The notes under the pieces were generated by a model. That model ran no database searches, was not told the origin of the DNA, and worked only from the letters and a program-made list of their open reading frames with translations. Of a DNA stretch of 14,556 nucleotides, positions 6,567 to 12,579 are shown in pieces; position 1 is the stretch's first letter; every line of letters begins with the position of its first letter. The stretch is from Candidatus Dormiibacterota bacterium (GTDB lineage Bacteria; Chloroflexota; Dormibacteria; Dormibacterales; Dormibacteraceae), in NCBI GenBank assembly GCA_955652585.1, contig CATPBF010000110.1, forward strand, positions 1 to 14,556, in the 5' to 3' direction. Both the position numbers and the translations under genes were made by a program.

Positions 6567-6626
6567 CGCCGGACGCTAAACCGGGCGCAATTTCCGCACC
6601 GGACCCCCGTCGGGACGGTTGATACT

Positions 6627-8141
6627 GTGCGCGACTTGGGTGCCAAGAACGGCCATCAGCACGTTGTGGTCATCGGCGCGGGCCCGGCTGGGCTGACGGC
6701 CGCCTACGAGCTGTTGAAGCACGGCATCACGACCACCGTGCTCGAGAAGGACCCGACCTACGTGGGCGGGCTCGCCCGCACGGTCGAGCACAACGGATAC
6801 CGATTCGACATCGGCGGCCACCGATTCTTCTCGAAGAACCAGGAGGTCGAGGACCTCTGGACCGAGATCCTGGGCCCAGAGATGCTGACCCGCGGCCGGT
6901 TGTCGCGGATCTACTATCGCGGCCGCTATTTCGCCTATCCCATACAGGCTGCCAATGCCCTGTGGAACCTGGGGCCGATCGAGGCGGTCCGCTGCATTGC
7001 CAGCTATGCGTATGCGCGGGTGAGGCCGGTCCGCAATCCGCGCAGCCTCGAGGACTGGGTGCGGAACCAGTTCGGGTGGCGTCTCTACAGCATCTTCTTC
7101 AAGACGTACACGGAGAAGGTGTGGGGAATCAGCACCAAAGAGCTGTCCGCGGACTGGGCGGCGCAGCGCATCAAGAGCCTCGATTTGTGGCTTGTCCTGA
7201 AGAGTGCCCTGTTGCCGCGCCGCCGCCCGACCAACCGCGGGGACATTGTGACCACGCTGATCGACAGGTTCAGATATCCCCGATTCGGCCCCGGCCAGAT
7301 GTGGGAACGGGTGGCGGAGATCCACCGCGAGAAAGGCCGGCCTGTTTTGCTCGGCCGCGCTGTCGATCGAATCAAGCACGACGGTGGGCGCGTGACCACG
7401 GTGGTCACGAAGACCGCCGACGGGAAGACTGAGGAGCACCACGGCAGCGAGTTCATCTCGAGCATGCCGATCCGCGAGCTGGTCTCGCGCCTCGACCCAG
7501 CCCCGCCCGAAAATGTGCGCAAGGCCGCCGACAGCCTCTCGTATCGGGACTTCATCAGTGTCGCGGTGATGATCGATCGGGCGGACGTGTTCCCCGACAA
7601 CTGGATCTACATCCACGACCCGACGGTCAAGGTCGGTCGCATCCAGAACTTCAAGAACTGGAGCCCTGACATGGTCCCCGACCAGAGCAAGACGTGCCTG
7701 GGCCTCGAGTACTTCTGCTTCGAGGGCGACGGCCTGTGGACGGCCGCCGACGATGCTCTCGTCGACCGAGCGCGCAGAGAGCTCGCGCAGCTCGGCATCT
7801 GCAGGCCCGAGGAGATCTTCGATGGCGTAGTCGTGAGGCAACGCAAGGCCTATCCCGTTTACGACGACGTCTACCAGGCCAAGGTCGATGTAATCCGCGA
7901 CTACATCCGCAACCACCTGACGAACCTCCACCTGGCCGGGCGCAATGGCATGCACAAGTACAACAACCAGGACCACTCGATGATGACCGCCCTTCTAGTC
8001 GCGAGGAACATCGCCAAGGTCGGCGAGTACGACCAGTGGAACGTCAACGCCGACGCGGTCTACCACGAGGAAGTGCGCGTAGGCGAGAAGGATCTGTCAG
8101 GACGCCAGGTGCCCGAACGCCTGGCCGGGTCTGCGCGCTAG
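6627..8141 (+). CDS. FAD-dependent oxidoreductase (protoporphyrinogen oxidase / UDP-galactopyranose mutase-like superfamily)
   Basis: 504 aa from GTG 6627, which lies nine residues before the first beta strand; no clear RBS. The FAD-binding Rossmann motif is HVVVIGAGPAGL (12-23) with E40 at the end of strand 2, followed by VGGLAR (47-51 region) and the GHRFFS motif (64-69) seen in amine-oxidase-like flavoproteins of COG1232 and UDP-galactopyranose mutase relatives. The C-terminal FAD contact is LAGRNGMHKYNNQDHS near 445-462. Length is normal. Proteins of this group are often found with glycan or lipid biosynthesis genes, and some are annotated as mutases, but the substrate is not established. 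Here the only cell-envelope neighbour is uppP, on the other strand. Confidence 0.9.
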   Translation: MRDLGAKNGHQHVVVIGAGPAGLTAAYELLKHGITTTVLEKDPTYVGGLARTVEHNGYRFDIGGHRFFSKNQEVEDLWTEILGPEMLTRGRLSRIYYRGRYFAYPIQAANALWNLGPIEAVRCIASYAYARVRPVRNPRSLEDWVRNQFGWRLYSIFFKTYTEKVWGISTKELSADWAAQRIKSLDLWLVLKSALLPRRRPTNRGDIVTTLIDRFRYPRFGPGQMWERVAEIHREKGRPVLLGRAVDRIKHDGGRVTTVVTKTADGKTEEHHGSEFISSMPIRELVSRLDPAPPENVRKAADSLSYRDFISVAVMIDRADVFPDNWIYIHDPTVKVGRIQNFKNWSPDMVPDQSKTCLGLEYFCFEGDGLWTAADDALVDRARRELAQLGICRPEEIFDGVVVRQRKAYPVYDDVYQAKVDVIRDYIRNHLTNLHLAGRNGMHKYNNQDHSMMTALLVARNIAKVGEYDQWNVNADAVYHEEVRVGEKDLSGRQVPERLAGSAR

Positions 8142-8338
8142 ACGGTCTTCTCGCGAGCGAAGTTGGCCGCGATCAGGCTGGCCACGGCCAGGACCGCGAA
8201 CAAGATCGCGTGGGTGGTGTGGTGGGCGGCATGCGGGTCAGAGACCGCGATCTGCAGCACGCCTTCGTAGTACAGCCCCGCGATGACGACGAACGCCACG
8301 GCCAGAATCACCAGACCGAACGCGAGTCTTCCCCTCAC
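8138..8338 (-). CDS. Small two-helix membrane protein downstream of uppP
   Basis: 66 aa from GTG 8338, whose GTGA overlaps the TGA of uppP by four bases, so translation is probably coupled. Helices span about residues 5-23 and 43-60. The loop between them has a histidine cluster (PHAAHHTTHA) that could face the outside and bind metal, although this is speculative. The C-terminus is basic (FAREKTV). I do not recognise the family. The stop interlocks in CTAG (8138-8141) with the stop of the convergent oxidoreductase gene. Tight linkage suggests a role with UppP at the membrane. Confidence 0.72.
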   Translation of the reverse strand: MRGRLAFGLVILAVAFVVIAGLYYEGVLQIAVSDPHAAHHTTHAILFAVLAVASLIAANFAREKTV

Positions 8339-9207
8339 ACCCGCAACGTTAGCAAAACCAGGCTGACCGCCCCTGCGGGGACGCAGTACCAGCCGTACGG
8401 GTCAAGGCGACCAGAGCGGAAGTAGCGCAGAAGAAATCGAGCGCTCGCATACGCCGCCAGGCCGGACAGAAGCGCGGCCACGACGTATTCGCCGAGCGGC
8501 ACGCCGGTCGCGAGGAGTTGAGGCACTTCTACGAGGCCCGCCGCAAGGATCACCGGAGTCGCAAGAAGGAAAGAAAACCGCGCCGCCTCCTGGTGTCGCA
8601 GGCCTGCCAGCAGTCCCCCGCCGATGGTCACTCCCGACCGCGAGATGCCCGGCAGAAACGCCAGCGCCTGGCAGGCGCCGATAACGGCTGCGGCGCGAAA
8701 GCTGATGCGCTCGGCCGTCGCGAAGCTCTCCTCTTGCTCCGCACGACTCTTGGAGTCAAGCGAGGCGTGGCGTTCCGCACGCCGCCGGAGCAGCTCGAAC
8801 CCGAGCAGGAGGAAACCGTTGATGACCAGGAAACCCGCGGCGACGTAGGGGCTGGCGAAGAGTGACTTGATGCGATTTTCCAGAAAGACACCAAGGATGC
8901 CGGCCGGGATCGTGCCGGTCAGGAGGAGCATGGCCAGGCGCTCCGGCTCGGTGGTGATTCGACCGCGCACTGCGGCAGTGAAGAAGCCGCGGATGATGGC
9001 GATCCATTGCTTCCGGTAGAGCACCAGCAGCGCGCCGGCCGTGCCCAGATGAAGCAGCACGAGGAAGGGCACGAACGTTGGGTCCGATTGCTTGAACCGC
9101 CAGTGCAGCAGGCTGGGGATGATCACCGAGTGCCCGAGCGATGAAACCGGGAACAGCTCTGTGGCGCCCTGGAGCAGGCCCATGAACAGCGCCTGCGGGA
9201 ACGTCAC
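8335..9207 (-). CDS. uppP: Undecaprenyl-diphosphatase (UppP/BacA)
   Basis: 290 aa from GTG 9207. It removes a phosphate from undecaprenyl diphosphate, recycling the lipid carrier for peptidoglycan and other wall polymers, in the cytoplasmic membrane. Both signatures are intact: QGATELFPVSSLGH (13-26), carrying the (E/Q)xxxE element and the serine-histidine pair, and LPGISRSG (185-192) with R190. About seven or eight membrane helices. Between residues 140 and 170 there is a charged cytoplasmic loop (RRRAERHASL... SRAEQEE) that is longer than I would expect. Start GTG overlaps the TGA of the upstream gene (GTGA), and its own stop overlaps the next gene in the same way, making a three-gene coupled unit. 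Confidence 0.95.
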   Translation of the reverse strand: MTFPQALFMGLLQGATELFPVSSLGHSVIIPSLLHWRFKQSDPTFVPFLVLLHLGTAGALLVLYRKQWIAIIRGFFTAAVRGRITTEPERLAMLLLTGTIPAGILGVFLENRIKSLFASPYVAAGFLVINGFLLLGFELLRRRAERHASLDSKSRAEQEESFATAERISFRAAAVIGACQALAFLPGISRSGVTIGGGLLAGLRHQEAARFSFLLATPVILAAGLVEVPQLLATGVPLGEYVVAALLSGLAAYASARFLLRYFRSGRLDPYGWYCVPAGAVSLVLLTLRV

Positions 9208-9497
9208 TTAGAGGGCAGTTTCTCCAGCGCGTCCGTGAGCAGCCGGCGCGATTGCTCGAACTCGCGATGGACGGCCATGTCTTCGGCCTGCCCAAGGATC
9301 GCAACGACCTCCTCCCATCGTTCGGGCTCGCGCTCCTCGAGAGCGGCGCGCACCTGGCCGATGGTTTGAGTCGCGAACAGCAGGCCCCCGCCCGGGTTGT
9401 CCAGGATCTCGCGCGCGAGCTCCAACTGGCGTCGAGCCCACGGGATCACCTGCTCTCCGGGATGGGTCTCCAGCGGCTTTGGGTGAAGCACTTCCAT
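9204..9497 (-). CDS. Small helical soluble protein upstream of uppP
   Basis: 97 aa from ATG 9497. No membrane segment; almost wholly alpha-helical by eye, with helices at about 20-34, 42-56, 59-73 and 78-94, and many Glu, Arg and Leu residues. I see no catalytic motif and do not recognise the family. The GTGA overlap couples it to uppP, so it may act on the same process or regulate it, but that is guilt by association only. Upstream on the same strand lies the hairpin cluster that separates it from the GNAT gene. Confidence 0.7.
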   Translation of the reverse strand: MEVLHPKPLETHPGEQVIPWARRQLELAREILDNPGGGLLFATQTIGQVRAALEEREPERWEEVVAILGQAEDMAVHREFEQSRRLLTDALEKLPSK

Positions 9498-9545
9498 GCC
9501 CTAATTCTCAATGAATCCCATCCGCGGGAGGAGACGCAGGCCCCT

Positions 9546-9600
9546 CCCGTGCCTGCGGCACGGGGGCCCCAGAGGAAGTGGCCGGGTCGGCTTCGCCGAC
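9546..9600. repeat. Two compact hairpins in the GNAT-uppP unit gap
   Basis: Hairpin A at 9546-9564: CCCGTGCC-TGC-GGCACGGG, eight base pairs. Hairpin B at 9586-9600: GTCGGC-TTC-GCCGAC, six base pairs. Together with the larger hairpin at 9606-9637 they form a cluster of three inverted repeats in a 143-nt gap, like REP/BIME-type elements. Whether copies exist elsewhere cannot be seen here. Confidence 0.5.
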
Positions 9601-9605
9601 GGCGC

Positions 9606-9637
9606 GATGAGGGGGAACCGGCAGGTTCCCTCTCATT
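9606..9637. terminator. Strong hairpin, terminator candidate after the GNAT gene
   Basis: Stem GGGAACC (9613-9619) with GGTTCCC (9624-9630), loop GGCA, extended outward by about five pairs through ATGAG and CTCAT with one wobble between. It begins four bases after the minus-strand GNAT stop at 9641. The T-rich run (9636-9639) is on the plus-strand side, so for the minus strand there is no U-tract; it may act as an mRNA 3' end, a processing signal or a block to antisense transcription. Confidence 0.4.
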
Positions 9638-9640
9638 TTC

Positions 9641-10120
9641 CTATTGTCGGGCAAGACCGCTGAGCGCCTCGCCCGTGAGGCGGTACACGGTCCAATCGGA
9701 GTTCGGCCGTGCTCCGAGGCGCTCGTAGAACTTGATCGCGTCCCGGTTCCAGTCGAGCACGGCCCACTCCAGGCGGCCGCACCCGCGCTCGACAGCGAGG
9801 CGAGCCAGGTGTGCCAGCAGCATCCGGCCGATCCCCTGGCCGCGTTGCTCCGGGAGCACGAACAGGTCCTCCAGGTAGATCCCCGGCCGGCCCAGGAAGG
9901 TCGAGAAATTGTGGAAGAACAACGCGAAGCCCACGGGCCGGCCATCGTCCTCCGCCAGCACGACCTCCGCGTAAGGCCGGTCGCCGAACAGCCCCGCGGC
10001 GAGAAGCTCCTCTGTCATCACCACTTCTTGCTCCAGCTTCTCGAAGCGAGCGAGCCCGCGGATCAGCTCGGCGATCACCGGCACGTCGTCCCGGGTGGCG
10101 GAGCGAAGGCGCGTGGTCAC
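9641..10120 (-). CDS. GNAT-family N-acetyltransferase (spermidine/thialysine acetyltransferase-like)
   Basis: 159 aa from GTG 10120, overlapping the upstream TGA as GTGA. The acetyl-CoA site is R93-G-Q-G-I-G98 in EQRGQGIG, and Y132 in KFYERLGA is the likely general acid. The segment FFHNFSTFLGRPGIYLEDLF (68-87) closely resembles the signature of the SSAT / thialysine N-acetyltransferase branch, so the substrate is probably a polyamine or a lysine-like amine. Length is typical for the branch. It is cytosolic. It is the last gene of the run starting at the aldolase and is followed by the hairpin cluster. Substrate call is by motif resemblance only. Confidence 0.9.
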   Translation of the reverse strand: MTTRLRSATRDDVPVIAELIRGLARFEKLEQEVVMTEELLAAGLFGDRPYAEVVLAEDDGRPVGFALFFHNFSTFLGRPGIYLEDLFVLPEQRGQGIGRMLLAHLARLAVERGCGRLEWAVLDWNRDAIKFYERLGARPNSDWTVYRLTGEALSGLARQ

Positions 10121-10536
10121 TTCGGCCGGTCGCGTAGGCGATAGACCAAGCGCATGGCGCCATGCGTCTCAGAGAAGCTCGCGATCTTGTTGTCGACGAG
10201 ACCCGCAGCGAGCCCGCCGTCGATGACGTCGGTATCGCGCAGCGTGCTCCGGCCGCCCTTCGGTCGAATCACCCAGATCGCGCCGTTCGGCTCGATCCAG
10301 CGTTTCACCTCGTCGAGCTTGCGAAGGTCCGCAGGCGAATCCGCGCCCATGAAGACGAGGTCGCATTTCGATCGCGGCTTCCCGGCCACGATGTCGGCGG
10401 TGCGCTCCCGCAACAGCTTGATGAATCCAGGATCGTCGAGGTTCACGATCGCAATCTTCGAGCCGGGCTTCACGCCCAGCTTGTCGAGCAGAGGTCGGGT
10501 CGAGGATTGATCAGGGCTCGGACGCTTTGTGACCAT
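10117..10536 (-). CDS. DUF3052-family protein
   Basis: 139 aa from ATG 10536. The first 15 residues are a basic, disordered lead. The remainder shows the DUF3052 pattern: LLDKLGVKPGSKIAIVNLDD, then CDLVFMGADSPADLRKL, then IEPNGAIWVIRPKG, ending with a conserved MRLVYRLRDR strand. The fold looks like an alternating alpha/beta domain. No biochemical role is known to me for the family; it is common in Actinobacteria and relatives. A GGGAG lies only two bases from the ATG, which is close. The gene starts inside the end of the small membrane protein gene (26-nt overlap) and overlaps the GNAT start by four bases. Confidence 0.88.
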   Translation of the reverse strand: MVTKRPSPDQSSTRPLLDKLGVKPGSKIAIVNLDDPGFIKLLRERTADIVAGKPRSKCDLVFMGADSPADLRKLDEVKRWIEPNGAIWVIRPKGGRSTLRDTDVIDGGLAAGLVDNKIASFSETHGAMRLVYRLRDRPK

Positions 10537-10735
10537 CGCTCCCGCCCCTGATCGCTCCGAAGACGATCACGCCCACCAGCCACGCGGCATAAGCACCGGC
10601 GATGGCGAGCACCACCACCGGGACCGCGCTCGCGACCCGGCTGGTCAACAGGAGGCCCAGACCGATAAAGCCGGCCAGCACGATCGCGCCGGCAACGACA
10701 CCGGCCGCGGCACCCGCTATGTTCGCGGGCCTCAG
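10511..10735 (-). CDS. Small two-helix membrane protein, probable CTG start
   Basis: 74 aa if it starts at CTG 10735, whose CTGA overlaps the TGA of the MBL gene in the same four-base style used elsewhere in this run. No ATG, GTG or TTG is available until GTG 10681, which would cut into the first helix. The sequence begins LRPANIAGAAAGVVAGAIVL, with helix 1 at about residues 8-34, then a second helix at about 38-64 (VVVLAIAGAYAAWLVGVIVF), then a polar tail GGSDGHKASEP. It ends 26 nt inside the DUF3052 gene. It fills an otherwise empty 195-nt gap and its hydrophobic pattern is coherent, but the start codon is unusual. Function unknown. Confidence 0.55.
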   Translation of the reverse strand: MRPANIAGAAAGVVAGAIVLAGFIGLGLLLTSRVASAVPVVVLAIAGAYAAWLVGVIVFGAIRGGSDGHKASEP

Positions 10736-11415
10736 ACCTCGACCACCTGCAGATCGGTCACTGCATCCTCGACGGTGCCGGAATACAGGTGGTTGAACAT
10801 GAATCGTGTCTTCGGATGGCGGCTCTTGAGCTCGGACGCGGATTCCCAGCTCATGTGGCTGAACACATCTCCGGGCCCGGTGGCCTCCACGATCGCGACA
10901 TCGGCGCCGTCCACGAGCGCATCCAGCGGAGCAGTCGCCTCAGTGTCGCCGGAATATGCGAGGAGCCGGCCGTTGATATGGATTCGGTATCCGTTCGACC
11001 CGCTGGTGCCGTGGTCGAGCTTGATGGTCTGGTACTTGTAGCCGGCCGCGGTCCCCGATGGCTGCGCCGTGTGGTAGTGCACGTTGAACTTCGGTCGCAT
11101 GACTTTCTTCCAGTCAGGGCCCCAACTCACGTCCCACAATGCCTCGAGCCTCTCTTCGACCCCTTCCGGCCCGATGAACGTCAGCGGGCGCGGGTCGACG
11201 AAGACTCGATGAAGCACGAACGGAGGCAGGCCCAGCGTGTGATCGCCGTGGAAGTGCGTAAGGAAGACGGCGTCGATGGCGCCGGGGTCAACACCCACGC
11301 GCCGCATGTGCGGCAGGAGCGGCGCGCCGCCGTCCAGCAGAAGGCGGCCGTTGACAACCACAGCCCCGTTATAACGGTCGGTGGAAAAAGCGGCCCCCGT
11401 GCCGAGGAAGGCCAG
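10732..11415 (-). CDS. MBL-fold metallo-hydrolase (RNase Z-like branch)
   Basis: About 227 aa if counted from CTG 11415. The metal site is T53-HFHGDH (54-59), with further ligands likely H135 (KLDHGT), D157 (YSGDTEA) and H209 (FNHLYSG); this set resembles RNase Z / PqqB-type hydrolases that bind two zinc ions. The first strand is LRLAFLGTGAAFS, which normally follows a Met within one to three residues. No ATG, GTG or TTG lies near it; the frame is open upstream to 11658, inside the aldolase gene, where it codes implausible basic residues. The best start is CTG 11415, two bases after the aldolase TAA, or a CTA overlapping it. Substrate unknown. Translation is probably coupled to the aldolase. 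Confidence 0.85.
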   Translation of the reverse strand: MAFLGTGAAFSTDRYNGAVVVNGRLLLDGGAPLLPHMRRVGVDPGAIDAVFLTHFHGDHTLGLPPFVLHRVFVDPRPLTFIGPEGVEERLEALWDVSWGPDWKKVMRPKFNVHYHTAQPSGTAAGYKYQTIKLDHGTSGSNGYRIHINGRLLAYSGDTEATAPLDALVDGADVAIVEATGPGDVFSHMSWESASELKSRHPKTRFMFNHLYSGTVEDAVTDLQVVEV

Positions 11416-11417
11416 CC

Positions 11418-12494
11418 TTAGGCGATGGTTACCGTCGGATTCAGGTACACGTCCTGAATTGCGTGTAGTAACTCGACTCCCTCCTTCATCGGACGCTGGA
11501 ACGATTTGCGACCACTGATGAGCCCCGTGCCACCCGCGCGCTTGTTGATCACGGCGGTGCGGACGGCCTCCTTGAGGTCGCTCGCGCCGTGGGACTCGCC
11601 GCCGGAGTTGATGAGGCCTGCACGGCCCATGTAGCAGTTGATCACCTGGTAACGACACAGATCGATCGGGTGGTCGGTCGCTAGCCGGTCGTACATACCC
11701 GGTGCGGTCTTCCCGAAGCCAATGACCTCGAAGCCCCGGTTGGTGTCGGCGAGCTTCTGCTTGATGATGTCGGCCTCGATCGTTACACCGAGGTGGTTAG
11801 CCTGGCCGGTGAGATCCGCAGCAGTTTCATAATTCACGCCGTTCTTGTTGAAGCTCGAGTTGCGTAGGTAACACCACAGCACGGTGGCCATGCCCAGCTC
11901 GTGCGCGGCGTGGAAGGCGACCGCGACCTCCTGCAGCTGGCGGTCGGACTCAGGAGAACCGAAATAGACGGTTGCACCCACCGCGACCGCGCCCATTTCC
12001 CATGCCTCTTTCACAGTTCCGAACAGGATTTGGTCGTACTTTGTGGGGTATGTCAGGAGCTCGTTGTGGTTGAGCTTGCAGATGAAAGGGATGCGGTGGG
12101 CGTAGCGGCGCGCCACGGATCCGAGCACACCGAACGTGGAGGCGACCGCGTTGCAGTTGCCCTCGATGGCCAGCTCGACGATCTTCTCCCCGTCGAAGTA
12201 GATCGGGTTGGGGGCGAAAGAGGCGCCGGCGGTGTGCTCGATCCCCTGGTCGACGGGCAGGATGGACAGGTACCCAGTGCCGCCCAGGCGGCCGTGCTCG
12301 AACATCGACTGCAGGCTTCGCAGCACCCGGGTCGGGCGGTCGCTGTCCTTCCATACTCTGTCGATGAAATCCGGGCCGGGCAGGTGGAGCTGCGACGCGG
12401 GCACCGTCTGGCACTTGTGCCCGAGGAGATCGGCAGCGTCGGCGCCCAGGATTTCCTCCAATTTCCCCACCGACCCCTTGGTGACTGTAGCCAT
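11418..12494 (-). CDS. fbaB: Class I fructose-bisphosphate aldolase (FbaB/DhnA type)
   Basis: 358 aa from ATG 12494, with AGAGG five bases upstream; an adjacent TTG at 12497 is not needed. The enzyme cleaves fructose 1,6-bisphosphate to DHAP and glyceraldehyde 3-phosphate by a Schiff-base mechanism in the cytosol. It resembles E. coli FbaB along its whole length: QLHLPGPDF (35-43), GTGYLSILPVDQGIEH (72-87), LNHNELLTYP (141-150), GATVYFGS, ADIIKQK (241-247, K245 being the probable Schiff-base lysine), CYMGRAGLINSGGE (287-300) and GTGLISGRKSFQRP (322-335) for phosphate binding. Length is normal. It heads the minus-strand run and diverges from the GGDEF gene across 85 nt. Confidence 0.96.
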   Translation of the reverse strand: MATVTKGSVGKLEEILGADAADLLGHKCQTVPASQLHLPGPDFIDRVWKDSDRPTRVLRSLQSMFEHGRLGGTGYLSILPVDQGIEHTAGASFAPNPIYFDGEKIVELAIEGNCNAVASTFGVLGSVARRYAHRIPFICKLNHNELLTYPTKYDQILFGTVKEAWEMGAVAVGATVYFGSPESDRQLQEVAVAFHAAHELGMATVLWCYLRNSSFNKNGVNYETAADLTGQANHLGVTIEADIIKQKLADTNRGFEVIGFGKTAPGMYDRLATDHPIDLCRYQVINCYMGRAGLINSGGESHGASDLKEAVRTAVINKRAGGTGLISGRKSFQRPMKEGVELLHAIQDVYLNPTVTIA

Positions 12495-12541
12495 CAATTC
12501 CTCTTACACATTTGGTTAGTGCGACAGTGATACGTCGCAGG

Positions 12542-12571
12542 TTCGCCGATTCGCTTCCGTCACTCTATAGT
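12542..12571 (+). promoter_or_regulatory. Promoter of the GGDEF gene, probably leaderless
   Basis: TATAGT at 12566-12571 matches five of six -10 bases; TTCGCC at 12542-12547, 18 bp upstream, is a poor -35. Transcription would start at about 12578-12580, where the ATG is (12580). No Shine-Dalgarno precedes the ATG. The mRNA is therefore probably leaderless. Confidence 0.5.
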
Positions 12572-12579
12572 GCACCGAC

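Noticed and set aside
6576..7976. Long minus-strand open frame of 466 codons opposite the oxidoreductase gene
   Set aside because: It is a GC-driven antisense shadow: no recognisable motif, a skewed Val/Asp/Arg composition, and the plus strand encodes a full flavoprotein with all motifs.
9546..9637. CRISPR-like array
   Set aside because: The three palindromes differ in sequence and spacing, and there is no repeated unit or spacer.
11422..11658. N-terminal extension of the MBL hydrolase inside the aldolase gene
   Set aside because: Out-of-frame reading of conserved aldolase sequence giving Arg/Pro/Gly-rich residues; the MBL fold starts after it.
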